A DNA stretch of 64,000 nucleotides from Deltaproteobacteria bacterium (lineage in GTDB: Bacteria; Desulfobacterota; Desulfuromonadia; Desulfuromonadales; Geopsychrobacteraceae), in contig JAJRRT010000029.1 of NCBI GenBank assembly GCA_024279255.1, positions 41,144 through 105,143 of the forward strand, written 5' to 3'. Shown here in pieces: positions 30,292 through 38,859 of the stretch; the stretch's first letter is position 1, and the number at the start of each line of letters is the position of its first letter. The notes beneath the pieces are model-generated. The model had not been told where the DNA came from, ran no database searches, and saw nothing but the letters and a program-made list of their open reading frames with translations. Position numbers and translations under genes: made by a program.

Positions 30292-31275
30292 TTGCGCGAT
30301 ACCTTCAATAGGAAAATTGACTATCTGCGAATCTCGGTCACCGACCGTTGTAATCTGCGCTGTCGATACTGCATGCCTGAAGAGGGCGTGCCTTCGGTTG
30401 GTCACGGTCAGGTTCTCTCATTTGAGGAACTGTTCCGTATCTCGCGTATTGCGGTTGAACACGGGGTGAGTAAAATACGCCTGACCGGCGGAGAACCATT
30501 GGTTCGCAAAGGATTAATCCCCTTTGTTGAGAGGCTCTGCCAGCTTCCGCAACGACCAGAGTTGACCCTGACCAGTAATGGCCTGCTGTTAGCTGATCAG
30601 GCTGCTGCACTGAAAAAAGTTGGCTTGCAGCGCGTCAATGTCAGCCTCGATACCCTGAAACCGGCACTGTTCGAGCAGATCACACGGCGTCCCGGTCTTG
30701 ATAAGGTCCTTGCCGGTATCTGTGCTGCCGAGGCGGCAGGTCTTTGGCCACTTAAGGTCAATATGGTGCCGATTCGTGACGTCAATGCGGATGAGATCGC
30801 CGCTTTTGCGCGTCTGACTTTCGAGCACGATTGGCAGGTGCGATTCATCGAATTCATGCCGGTCAGCGGTGATCTCGACTACCCGCCTGAAAGCCGTTTC
30901 CCTGCGGCTGAAATCTTTGAAGTTCTCGGCTCAATCGCGCCACTTAAAACAATCGAACGTAAGGGCCCCGCAGGACCCGCCAGACTCTATCAGTTTGAAG
31001 GCGCCAAGGGGGTTGTTGGTGTGATCCCGGCTGTCTCCGACCACTTCTGTGGTGAATGCAATCGTCTGCGCCTGACCTCGGATGGTTTTTTGCGCCCTTG
31101 TCTTTTTTGTGAGGATGAGATCGATCTGCGCACACCGCTACGTCAGGGTTGCAGTGATGAAGAATTGGCGCAGTTGCTGCTCGGAGCAGTGCAGGTCAAA
31201 CCGGAACGTCATCGTATTGCCGAAGAGCATGTGGTGCCGACTCGACGGCGCAAGATGCAGGGGATAGGTGGCTGA
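30292..31275 (+). CDS. moaA: GTP 3',8-cyclase MoaA (molybdopterin synthesis)
   Basis: The 327-residue radical-SAM enzyme converts GTP to the cyclic pterin precursor of molybdenum cofactor. It shows the N-terminal cluster CNLRCRYC, GGEPLVRKG, the C-terminal cluster CGECNRLRLTSDGFLRPCLF and the terminal Gly-Gly (MQGIGG). Translation appears to start at TTG 30292 (AGAGGTGAT upstream), which gives the standard N-terminus RDTFNRKIDYLRISVTDRC. It faces the molybdenum operon across tatA. Confidence 0.96.
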   Translation: MRDTFNRKIDYLRISVTDRCNLRCRYCMPEEGVPSVGHGQVLSFEELFRISRIAVEHGVSKIRLTGGEPLVRKGLIPFVERLCQLPQRPELTLTSNGLLLADQAAALKKVGLQRVNVSLDTLKPALFEQITRRPGLDKVLAGICAAEAAGLWPLKVNMVPIRDVNADEIAAFARLTFEHDWQVRFIEFMPVSGDLDYPPESRFPAAEIFEVLGSIAPLKTIERKGPAGPARLYQFEGAKGVVGVIPAVSDHFCGECNRLRLTSDGFLRPCLFCEDEIDLRTPLRQGCSDEELAQLLLGAVQVKPERHRIAEEHVVPTRRRKMQGIGG

Positions 31276-31312
31276 CGCCGAGATGTGAGAAGCGCGAAGT
31301 GGGAACAATTAA

Positions 31313-31342
31313 AAAAGAGCTGCCGATTTCGGCAGCTCTTTT
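31313..31342. terminator. Bidirectional terminator between moaA and tatA
   Basis: AAAAGAGCTGCCG-ATTT-CGGCAGCTCTTTT is a perfect stem with A and T runs on both sides, able to end both convergent transcripts. Confidence 0.92.
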
Positions 31343-31368
31343 GCGTATAACTAATTTGAGGGGCAGGA

Positions 31369-31581
31369 TCAGTTCTCTTTTTTCTCTTCGTCGTCGTCTT
31401 TCTTCTCGATCTCTGCCACGTCTGCTTCTTCAATTTCTTCAGAAGCGTCGCCCATCCCTTTTTTAAAGTTGCGCAACCCTTTGCCGAGTGCGCCACCGAC
31501 CTGAGGCAGTTTGCCCGCGCCGAAGACAATCATCACCAGAACCAGAATAATCAGCAATTCCTGAGTGCCGAGTCCGAACAT
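31369..31581 (-). CDS. tatA: Twin-arginine translocase subunit TatA
   Basis: The 70-residue protein has the TatA/E layout: a short N-terminal membrane helix ([20 protein letters not shown]), the hinge [20 protein letters not shown] forming the amphipathic helix, and an acidic/basic charged tail. It would form the protein-conducting part of the Tat system, which exports folded cofactor proteins such as the HybO/HybA-type hydrogenase at the end of this window. It is monocistronic by appearance. Confidence 0.93.
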   Translation of the reverse strand: MFGLGTQELLIILVLVMIVFGAGKLPQVGGALGKGLRNFKKGMGDASEEIEEADVAEIEKKDDDEEKKEN

Positions 31582-31709
31582 GCTTTCTCTCCTTAAGTAT
31601 GCTCCCCATCGCAGGGAAAATTATCAGTTATATGATATGTAGCCGACCAGCTTATGGTCGGGATTCAACAAGATACATCGTAAAACAGAAAAAAACAACG
31701 CACCTTCAA

Positions 31710-32927
31710 TCAGTATACGCCAAGTCCTTGCGGGAGGCGCATTAAGAATACTTCTACCTCTTCCCCTGCTTCCAGATCCTGTGAGCCTGTCGCTACCGGG
31801 AACAGAGCACAGGCCCCTTGCAGGGATCGATTCTGCCCCGAGCCTTGGCGGTTTGAGGGGGTGAATTGGTAACCGCCAGTTTCAGCTTTCAGGCTGCCCC
31901 ACAGAAAAGACTGACGTTTGGCGCCACCTTTGACAGGTTCAGTCAGATGGACTTTAAGTCGTGGCGGTAAGGGGTCTTTGTGACCAGCCAGACGGCGCAG
32001 TGCGGGGATGGTAAAGAGCTCGCAAGTTGCCGCTGCAGAGGCCGGATTCCCGGGTAGCCCGAAGACCGGTTGTGAGCCGATTTTTCCAAACAGAACCGGT
32101 TTGCCGGGTTTGATTGCGACCTTCCAGAAGATCTTTTCGAAACCGTGACGACCGAAGGCATCCTGAACCTGGTCCTTGTCGCCGACGGAGACGCCGCCAC
32201 TGGTCAAGAACAGATCGGCTTGTAGTCCTGCTCGCAAACGTTGATCGAGGTCGGCTTCGTCGTCCAAAGCAATACCGAGCGGTATGACCTCGGCACCAGC
32301 TTCGCGCAAACGTGCGCTGAGCAGGTGCAGGTTAGAGTTGATAATCTGCCCCGGTCCCGGCTGTTGACCGAGCTCAACCAGTTCGTCACCGGTTGAGAGA
32401 ATTGCTACTCGTGGGGCCGGATGGACAGGGACTCTGGCGAATCCGGCAGCAGCAAGCAGGCCGATCTCCCCGGCATGCAGGCAGGTTCCGGCTTGCAGCA
32501 GGAGATCCCCTTTTTGAAACTCTTCCGCAGCAAAGCGGACATGCTGAAGTGGTTTGCAGCCTTTTTGCAAGCGAATCGAGTCACCGTTCTCTTCGACATC
32601 CTCAAGCGGGACCACGGTGTCACATCCGTCAGGCAGCGGTGCGCCGGTCATGATCCGTACGGCGGAACCAGTGGTGACAGACTCTTTCAGAGGGTGACCA
32701 GCATAGCTACGGCCAACAACCAGAAGGGATTTGTCAGATGCCCAGCTGTTAAATGCGAAGGCAAAACCGTCCATTGCTGAATTGTCCGTCGGAGGCATGT
32801 CCCAGCGTGCAACGATGGGTTCGGCCAGTACCAAGCCGCCGGCTTCATCCAGTGGTTTTTCGATCGCAGGTAAGGGTGAGGTGTTGTCCAGGACCAGTTT
32901 AATCGCTTCATCGTAGCTGAGCATCAT
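31710..32927 (-). CDS. moeA: Molybdopterin molybdenumtransferase MoeA
   Basis: The protein of about 405 residues inserts molybdate into adenylylated molybdopterin. Family segments include PPTDNSAMDGFAFAF, VRIMTGAPLPDGCDTVVPLE, VAILSTGDELVE, LTSGGVSVGDKDQVQDAF and VFGLPGNPASAAATCELF. ATG 32927 (or 32924) follows AAGGA and comes one base after the stop of the MOSC gene; a longer reading from 32960 would overlap that gene further. It is the last gene of the mobAB-mod operon. Confidence 0.95.
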   Translation of the reverse strand: MMLSYDEAIKLVLDNTSPLPAIEKPLDEAGGLVLAEPIVARWDMPPTDNSAMDGFAFAFNSWASDKSLLVVGRSYAGHPLKESVTTGSAVRIMTGAPLPDGCDTVVPLEDVEENGDSIRLQKGCKPLQHVRFAAEEFQKGDLLLQAGTCLHAGEIGLLAAAGFARVPVHPAPRVAILSTGDELVELGQQPGPGQIINSNLHLLSARLREAGAEVIPLGIALDDEADLDQRLRAGLQADLFLTSGGVSVGDKDQVQDAFGRHGFEKIFWKVAIKPGKPVLFGKIGSQPVFGLPGNPASAAATCELFTIPALRRLAGHKDPLPPRLKVHLTEPVKGGAKRQSFLWGSLKAETGGYQFTPSNRQGSGQNRSLQGACALFPVATGSQDLEAGEEVEVFLMRLPQGLGVY

Positions 32928-32928
32928 T

Positions 32929-33372
32929 CTATCCTTGGTCGTTGAGGCGTGTGATTTCATCCTCAGGTTTTATGATTCCCCCCTCAATCACTCGCGCGAA
33001 GATCCCCTCCTTCGGCATCACGCAGTCACCAGCTTGCTCGTAAATGGCGCAGCGATTGTGACATTCCTTGCCGATTTGAGTAACTTCCAGCAGGGTTTCG
33101 CCCGCCTTCAGACGCGTACCGATCGGTAGATTGACCAGATCTATTCCTCTGGTGGTGAGGTTCTCTGCAAAGTCACCACTGTCGACATCCAGCCCCATCG
33201 CCTGCATTTTGGCGATGCTTTCGCTGGCGAGCAGGCTGATCTGACGATGCCAGTCACCGGCGTGAGCATCATTAATGATGCCGTGCTCTTTCCGCAGTTC
33301 GACCTGGTCGACCGGGGTTTTTCGCTCACCTTTATTTTTGCTGATGCAGGTTGCGACTATTGTTGCAGACAT
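32929..33372 (-). CDS. MOSC-domain protein
   Basis: The 147-residue protein is a stand-alone MOSC domain (VATCISKNKGERKTPVDQV, DAHAGDWHRQISLLASESI, DFAENLTTRGIDL, GKECHNRCAIYEQAGDCVMP). The Cys-rich end fits the proposed role of MOSC domains in handling sulfur or molybdenum cofactor. It lies between modC and moeA on the same strand, which supports a molybdenum-cofactor role. The exact reaction is unknown. Confidence 0.88.
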   Translation of the reverse strand: MSATIVATCISKNKGERKTPVDQVELRKEHGIINDAHAGDWHRQISLLASESIAKMQAMGLDVDSGDFAENLTTRGIDLVNLPIGTRLKAGETLLEVTQIGKECHNRCAIYEQAGDCVMPKEGIFARVIEGGIIKPEDEITRLNDQG

Positions 33373-33451
33373 GATTTTCTCCTTAGGTTATGTCGGTAGC
33401 TCATTGTTTACATTGAGGTTCTTCGCACTTCTCGCCTCAGGCTTCTCTCTT

Positions 33452-34525
33452 TTAAGTATTCATGACGCGAGCTTCACGGGTTTTAAATACAGCATAAAGT
33501 TCGGTCCCTTCTCCAAACTCCCCCATCTGCTGCCAGGCGTTGAGGCTGATCTCAGCGACCAGTTTTTCGGCAGCAAGCAAGGTGACCCGGACCCGGTCTC
33601 CTAAGACAATACGCTCAATGACCCGTCCTGGGATAACGTTTTGCGGGCTGCCTCCGGGTGGCACCGCAAAGAGGGCGACTTCCCAGGGCGCGACAGCCAG
33701 AGTCGCTGGCCCAGGCAGGACACCATCAAAGATACCTTGGAGTTGTGATCCGCCGCTACTCAGGAAGATTTTTTCGTTACCTTGTTCGCGGAGTTCTCCG
33801 TTGATCAGGTTGATTCCAGCGAAGCGTGCGACAAAATCACTCTGTGGCTCACGCAGCAGTTGATGGTAACTTCCGCGCTGGACAATTTGTCCTTTTTCGA
33901 TTACCGCGACCCGCTTGCGGAACCAGGCAACCTCTTCTGCGTCATGGGTCACCAGCAGGGTCGGAATCTGCAACTCGCCGAGAATCTGGTGCAGCCAGCG
34001 CCTTATCGCACCACGCGCCGATGGATCGAGAGCTGCGGTCGGCTCATCGAGTAACAGCAAGTGCGGGTCAGTAATCAGGGTGCGCGCCAGGGCAACCTTT
34101 TGTCTTTCGCCGCCAGACAGGGTGGTGACTTTGCGTTCGGCAAGTTGGCTGATCCCCAGTTTGTCGAACATTGCCTCGACCTGTTGATTGATCTCGGTTT
34201 TTGCGAGTCGCCGAAGGCTAAGGGCGAAAGCGGTATTTTGTCGCACATTGAGGTGTGGGAAGAGGGCCAGATCCTGGAAGACCATGCCGATCCGCCTTTG
34301 TTCGGGGGGGAGGTCGATTTTCTCGTGTGTGTCAAACAGCAGCCGATCTCCCAGTTTGATCCGCCCTGCTCTGGGTTTGGTGAGTCCGGCGAGCAGGCGT
34401 AACAGGCTTGTTTTCCCCGCGCCATTCGGGCCGAGTAATACCGTGACACCGGGTTTAACCGACAGGTCCACGGACAACTCGTATTGCGCCAGCGGATATT
34501 GCACGCGGCAATCAAGGCCGCTCAT
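33452..34525 (-). CDS. modC: Molybdate ABC transporter ATP-binding protein ModC
   Basis: The 357-residue ATPase shows Walker A LLGPNGAGKTSLLR, Q-loop FQDLALFPHLNVRQN, signature LSGGERQKVALART, Walker B LLLLDEPTAALDP and the H-loop LLVTHDAEEV. The C-terminal third (about 270-357) is a TOBE/Mop-type molybdate-binding domain. ATG 34525 overlaps the modB stop (ATGA); the longer reading from 34552 is unlikely. It powers molybdate import with ModB and ModA. Confidence 0.94.
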   Translation of the reverse strand: MSGLDCRVQYPLAQYELSVDLSVKPGVTVLLGPNGAGKTSLLRLLAGLTKPRAGRIKLGDRLLFDTHEKIDLPPEQRRIGMVFQDLALFPHLNVRQNTAFALSLRRLAKTEINQQVEAMFDKLGISQLAERKVTTLSGGERQKVALARTLITDPHLLLLDEPTAALDPSARGAIRRWLHQILGELQIPTLLVTHDAEEVAWFRKRVAVIEKGQIVQRGSYHQLLREPQSDFVARFAGINLINGELREQGNEKIFLSSGGSQLQGIFDGVLPGPATLAVAPWEVALFAVPPGGSPQNVIPGRVIERIVLGDRVRVTLLAAEKLVAEISLNAWQQMGEFGEGTELYAVFKTREARVMNT

Positions 34526-35313
34526 TGTGTCGACTCCTGAGGTGCAACCCATTTTACTGCCGTCAGCAGCAACAGTGAAATTAACAACAGCAGAGCGCCC
34601 AAGCCAAAAGCCTGCTGCGGATCTGATTCGAAAGCTGCGTAGATTGCCAGCGAGAGGGTTTGGGTGCGACCAGGCAGGTTGCCGGCAAAGAGAATAATCG
34701 TGCCGAACAGGCCGATCCCCTGAGCCAGAGTCATGATCGCTTCAGCAGCCAGACCACGACGTACCAGTGGCAGGGAGATCCGCATAAAGGTCTGAAAGGG
34801 GGAAGCCCCGAGCAGCAGGGCGGCATCTTCAAGCTTGCGGTCGACCCCATCGAAAAGCAAGGTACAGCGCCGCACGAAATAGGGGGTTACGACAAACAGA
34901 ATGGCGATAACGACCGCCAGCAGCGTGAAGGGGATATGCAGGCCGATGTCGGCCAAGAGGCCACCGAGCAGGCCGCGGCGTCCGAACGCAAGCAGTAGCG
35001 CCAGACCCGCAACTACGGGGGGCATCACCATCGGTAGTTCGAGCAGGGTTTCGAGAGTCCACCTCAGCTTGCCGTTGAGGCGAGACAGACCATAGGCCGC
35101 AGGCAGGCCGAGCAGAAAGATCGGTGGCAGGGCCAGCAGCGAAGTGAGCAAGGAAATCCAGAGGGCTTGCTGTACTTCGCTGCGCAGAATCAGTTGTAGC
35201 AGTGCGCCCGGACTGCTGGCCAGCAGCAGGGCGATGATCGGTAATAGAATCAGCAGGGCCAGCAGCAGGCCGGCCAGCGCCAGCACGAGAGTAAAGAGGC
35301 GAGGCCGGTTCAC
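34522..35313 (-). CDS. modB: Molybdate ABC transporter permease ModB
   Basis: The 263-residue inner-membrane protein has several hydrophobic helices and the EAA loop typical of BPD permeases (DRKLEDAALLLGASPFQTFM, RISLPLVRRGLAAEA). It overlaps modA upstream and modC downstream by four bases each, which indicates translational coupling. Confidence 0.94.
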   Translation of the reverse strand: MNRPRLFTLVLALAGLLLALLILLPIIALLLASSPGALLQLILRSEVQQALWISLLTSLLALPPIFLLGLPAAYGLSRLNGKLRWTLETLLELPMVMPPVVAGLALLLAFGRRGLLGGLLADIGLHIPFTLLAVVIAILFVVTPYFVRRCTLLFDGVDRKLEDAALLLGASPFQTFMRISLPLVRRGLAAEAIMTLAQGIGLFGTIILFAGNLPGRTQTLSLAIYAAFESDPQQAFGLGALLLLISLLLLTAVKWVAPQESTQ

Positions 35314-36077
35314 TCTACGCCTCCATTTAAAAAGCCGTGGCGGGTGAAGTGCTGCTGTGCTTCGGGGCTGAACAGGAAGGCCAATACCTTATCGCAATCT
35401 GCCTGTCTTTCGACTGTCATGGCGACCGGGTAGCTTGCCAGAGGGTTGTGCTGTGCGGGGAGGGGGATGGTGAGTAGTCTTTGAGCCGTTATGCTACGCA
35501 GATCACTTTGGTAGACGATGCCTGCATCCACTTCGCCGAGCAGCAATTTGGCTACAATCGCCTTGACCTTGTTCTCTTCGCTGACGATATTCTGATCGAT
35601 GCTGTTGATCAACTCGGCGCCATATGCAGGATCGGCTGAAAGGTTGGTAAAGAGTTGACGGGTGTATCTGCCGATTGGCACCTGTTGATTGCCGATTACC
35701 AGCAGCAAGTTATTCTGAGAGAGATCTCTGATCGAAGAGAGCCGATCTTTAAGCTCTGGCTGCGCAGCCAGAACCAGACGGTTGTGCAGCAACAGGCGCG
35801 GCTTCTCCACCAGTCCGTTTTTCTGCAATCTCTCCATTGCTGACGTGTTGGCGGAAATAAACAGATCGGCCGGTGCGCCCTGCTCAATCTGAGTCGCCAG
35901 CGACTGGCTGCCAGCAAAGTGCAGCACAATATTGTCTGCGGGATATCTGGCCTGATAGCTCTGTGTCACTTCGCGCAACGCCTCGGTGAGAGATGATGCG
36001 GCAAAAATTGACAACTCGGCCGCTTGGGCCAACGAGGGTAGCAGGATAATAATCAGGCATAGCCGGATGATTGTCAT
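35310..36077 (-). CDS. modA: Molybdate-binding periplasmic protein ModA
   Basis: The 255-residue protein has a signal peptide (about 1-19) and family motifs: ELSIFAASSLTEALREV, LHFAGSQSLATQIEQGAPAD, LFISANTSAMERL, and VDAGIVYQSDLRS near the end. It captures molybdate or tungstate for ModBC. It overlaps modE (upstream) and modB (downstream) by four bases. Confidence 0.95.
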   Translation of the reverse strand: MTIIRLCLIIILLPSLAQAAELSIFAASSLTEALREVTQSYQARYPADNIVLHFAGSQSLATQIEQGAPADLFISANTSAMERLQKNGLVEKPRLLLHNRLVLAAQPELKDRLSSIRDLSQNNLLLVIGNQQVPIGRYTRQLFTNLSADPAYGAELINSIDQNIVSEENKVKAIVAKLLLGEVDAGIVYQSDLRSITAQRLLTIPLPAQHNPLASYPVAMTVERQADCDKVLAFLFSPEAQQHFTRHGFLNGGVE

Positions 36078-36415
36078 TCAGGTCTCTCCGCTGCAAATTT
36101 TTCGTCAACCATTTCGTTCAGACCAAATTTTACGCTTGCAAAGCGTTGCAGCAGTTCTTTTGCTTCAGACGTTAAGTGAGTCGACCCGCCGCCCTTGCCG
36201 CCCTTGGAACGTTCGACCAGGGCGAAGGGCGCATGCTTCTCCATCTGTTGCAGCTGTGACCAGGCTTTGCGATAGGAGATGCCGAGTTCGGCAGCGGCAG
36301 CATTGAGTGATCCGCCCCGCTCAATCGCCAACAGCAAGCGTTCACGGCCATCGCCGATCAGTGGTTCGCCATCAACTTCAAGCCAGACCTTGGTGCGCAC
36401 CTGGACTCTATTCAT
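36074..36415 (-). CDS. modE: ModE-type regulator, DNA-binding domain only
   Basis: The 113-residue protein corresponds to the N-terminal winged-helix half of ModE: GRERLLLAIERGGSLNAAAA, ELGISYRKAWSQLQQMEKH, RSKGGKGGGSTHLTSEAKEL. The C-terminal molybdate-binding (TOBE) domains of the long ModE are missing, as in many short ModE proteins. It lies within the molybdenum operon, downstream of mobAB, and its likely operator is the palindrome at 37505-37527. Confidence 0.9.
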   Translation of the reverse strand: MNRVQVRTKVWLEVDGEPLIGDGRERLLLAIERGGSLNAAAAELGISYRKAWSQLQQMEKHAPFALVERSKGGKGGGSTHLTSEAKELLQRFASVKFGLNEMVDEKFAAERPE

Positions 36416-36425
36416 AATGAATTTG

Positions 36426-37523
36426 TCATTTCAGGAACCGCTCCTCGATAAAGTCGGCCAAGGCCGGGGCGTCATTCAGATCGAACGAGGGGACGTCCAG
36501 CTGCAGGGGGGCGTTGCTGGCAACTGCGATCAGGCTCGGATCATCATATTCGCCACGACAGAGCAGCGGTTGTTCCAGTTCCTGACGGTGGGCCTCAATC
36601 TTGGGAAGGTTGCTCCGTTTGAAACCCTCAGTCAGCAGGATGTCGACCTTGCCGATGAAGGGGTGCAGCAGTTGATTAAACTGGGGTTCAAGCTCATGTC
36701 GTTGGATGATCGCAGTTTTCGTTGGCGAACTGATCGCAGTCAACGCCGCACCGGCCGCAGCCATCTTCCAGGTGTCTTTGCCCTCATGATCGATCTCGAA
36801 TTTGTGGGCGTCATGTTTAAGTGCGCCGACCGTCCAACCACGTGCAGTCATCTCAGCGATCAGTTTGACCAGCAGAGTCGTTTTGCCGGTGCCGCTACGT
36901 GCGACCAGAGTGACTACCGGAGGTGGGGTCTGCAACTTTTCGAACTCTTGCGGACGGTTCAGATTGGTCAACGCGCGTCGCCATCCGAAGGGTAAATCCT
37001 GCTCATCCAGGTAATAGACCTGCAAGCGTTCGATTAAATGAGTCAGACGCAGATCGCCCTTTTGCAATTGTTCTTCAACCAGCGGCAAGACGCTGCGATG
37101 GTAGCATGCGACCAGTTGCTCAGTTCCAGAACTGGTTCTGGGAATTACGGCCTGGACCCCATTACGATGGGTCAACAAACACCGAAGCAATTGCGGGGAG
37201 GGATAAGGGAGGTCGCAGGGGAGCACCAGAATCCATTCAGTTTGCGCATTTATCAGGGCATTGTGCAGGCCACCGAGAGACGATCCTGGGTGGATATCAG
37301 CAAAGGCTGGCAGGTCATCTGCTGCCAGGTCGGGGCGCTCACCGGCAATTTGAAGTTGCAGGCAAACCTGGCCAAGAGTGCGAGAGACACGCTGGAACAA
37401 CGACTGACCGTCGATCATCATGCCAGCCTTGTCACTCCCCATACGCGTACTTTTACCACCGGCGAAGATGACTCCGGTGACGTCGGACAGGGGCTCTGAT
37501 TTACCGTTATGCGGAATTTGCAT
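36426..37523 (-). CDS. mobAB: MobA-MobB fusion: molybdenum cofactor guanylyltransferase plus GTP-binding adaptor
   Basis: The 365-residue protein joins two enzymes. Residues about 14-200 are MobA, which makes the guanine dinucleotide cofactor (VTGVIFAGGKSTRMGSDKAG, LPCDLPYPSP). Residues about 205-365 are MobB, with the P-loop VTLVARSGTGKTTLLVKLI and GALKHDAHKFEIDHEGKDTW. The reading from ATG 37523 places the start codon inside a ModE-like palindrome and only a few bases after the predicted transcript start. Translation is then either nearly leaderless or begins at a later non-ATG codon before VTGVIFAGG. It is the first gene of the mobAB-modE-modABC-MOSC-moeA operon. Confidence 0.92.
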   Translation of the reverse strand: MQIPHNGKSEPLSDVTGVIFAGGKSTRMGSDKAGMMIDGQSLFQRVSRTLGQVCLQLQIAGERPDLAADDLPAFADIHPGSSLGGLHNALINAQTEWILVLPCDLPYPSPQLLRCLLTHRNGVQAVIPRTSSGTEQLVACYHRSVLPLVEEQLQKGDLRLTHLIERLQVYYLDEQDLPFGWRRALTNLNRPQEFEKLQTPPPVVTLVARSGTGKTTLLVKLIAEMTARGWTVGALKHDAHKFEIDHEGKDTWKMAAAGAALTAISSPTKTAIIQRHELEPQFNQLLHPFIGKVDILLTEGFKRSNLPKIEAHRQELEQPLLCRGEYDDPSLIAVASNAPLQLDVPSFDLNDAPALADFIEERFLK

Positions 37524-37527
37524 AACG
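37505..37527 (-). promoter_or_regulatory. ModE-like operator of the molybdenum operon
   Basis: CGTTATGC-N7-GCATAACG is a perfect 8-base inverted repeat. The CGTTAT/ATAACG half-sites match the known ModE box type. It covers the predicted transcript start and the mobAB start codon. Confidence 0.75.
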
Positions 37528-37530
37528 CTT

Positions 37531-37558
37531 ATAATATGGAAATCAATATGTTTGTCAA
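37531..37558 (-). promoter_or_regulatory. Promoter of the mobAB-mod operon
   Basis: On the minus strand TTGACA (37553-37558) and TATTAT (37531-37536) are separated by 16 bases. The predicted start falls at about 37524, inside the palindrome. Confidence 0.8.
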
Positions 37559-37697
37559 GCGGTTCATGTTTATTATCAGGAGAAATGAAATAAAGGAATA
37601 TTTTATCATGGCCCTTAACGTTCCCCAGAGTTGATTGTTTATAGTGAAAATCGTAATCTTACAGAGTTATGAAATTTGAAACCTTCATAGGGAGACA

Positions 37698-38780
37698 ATG
37701 ATGCGATACGCAGATATCACCGGATGGGGGAAATGCACCCCACCCGCAACTTTGACCAATGCAGATCTGTCAACATTTCTCGATACCGATGATGAATGGA
37801 TCGTCAGTCGGACCGGTATGAAAGAGCGACGCATCTCACATGTTCCGGTCAGCGATCTGGCTCATATTGCCTGTGAACGGGCTTTGGCTGCGGCTGGAAA
37901 GTTGGCCGCTGATGTCGACCTGATAATTTTCGGCAGCTGTTCTTTTGATCAGATGGTGCCGAATGCCGCTTCACGCGTACAGCAACTTCTGGGTGCGGAT
38001 AATGCCGCTTGCATGGACCTGAATACCGCCTGCACCAGCGGCATGTATGCGCTGACTGTGGCAACCGCCATGATCAAGACCGGTTCGGCGAATAACGCAC
38101 TGGTGATCGGCGCCGAGGTGACTTCAGAATTGATGGACTGGTCTGATCGCGATGTCGCTGTTCTGTTTGGTGATGGTGCCGCCGCTTTTTATCTAGAAGC
38201 GAGCGATCAAAAATCAGGCGTTGTGGCTGAGTCTCTCGGTTGTTTCGGCAAAAATCGCGATATCCTCGATGTTACCGGTTGGGGGCTGAAATATGCCAAC
38301 CAGGGGCTGGTTCTTGGTGAGACCAAGTGGAATTTCAATGGCCAGGAGATATTCAAACGGGCCGTTATAGGTATGAGTCGCGCTTGCGATAATGTCCTCG
38401 AAAAAGAGGACTTGGGTAAAGAGGATATTGATCTGGTGGTTCCGCATCAGGCCAATCTGCGGATTATTGATGCCCTGGCCAAACGGATGGGTGCCAGCGA
38501 AGAGAAGGTTTTTATTAATATCCAGCGTTACGGCAATATGTCGGCCGCAACCGCACCGCTGGCTCTGGTCGAAGCCATCGAAGAAGGGCGGGTTGCACCT
38601 GGCGCCAAACTGTTGCTGCCTGCCTTTGGTGGTGGGCTCACCTGGAGTGCGCACTTGATTACCTGGGGAGTGCGGATTAAACCGCTGGGCACAACCGCTG
38701 TCGATCTGCCGCCCTGTGATAAATCCGGGCTGGAGTTGGTACAGGATATTATTGCTGCGAAAAAAACAGCAGAAGTTTGA
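37698..38780 (+). CDS. FabH-like 3-oxoacyl-ACP synthase III
   Basis: The 360-residue condensing enzyme shows the KAS III catalytic triad: Cys in LNTACTSGMYALTVA, His in VVPHQANLRIIDALA and Asn in QRYGNMSAATAPLAL, with the end motif GGGLTWSA. KAS III joins an acyl-CoA primer with malonyl-ACP. It is longer than typical FabH (about 320), with an insert around residues 190-215 and a C-terminal extension, so it may be a variant with another primer or a thiolase-like role. ATG 37698 or 37701 follows GGGAGA. The malonyl-CoA decarboxylase gene follows after 79 bases. Confidence 0.88.
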   Translation: MMRYADITGWGKCTPPATLTNADLSTFLDTDDEWIVSRTGMKERRISHVPVSDLAHIACERALAAAGKLAADVDLIIFGSCSFDQMVPNAASRVQQLLGADNAACMDLNTACTSGMYALTVATAMIKTGSANNALVIGAEVTSELMDWSDRDVAVLFGDGAAAFYLEASDQKSGVVAESLGCFGKNRDILDVTGWGLKYANQGLVLGETKWNFNGQEIFKRAVIGMSRACDNVLEKEDLGKEDIDLVVPHQANLRIIDALAKRMGASEEKVFINIQRYGNMSAATAPLALVEAIEEGRVAPGAKLLLPAFGGGLTWSAHLITWGVRIKPLGTTAVDLPPCDKSGLELVQDIIAAKKTAEV

Positions 38781-38859
38781 AGGGCATAGAGGGAAGTGAT
38801 TTTCGGACGTAGACTCCGAAAACTCCAATCTTTTTTGTTGAAACGGACAAGGTCTGACT

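Noticed and set aside
31645..31665. Hairpin CCGACCA-N5-TGGTCGG downstream of moeA
   Set aside because: The stem is good but no T run follows on the minus strand, so I do not call it a terminator.
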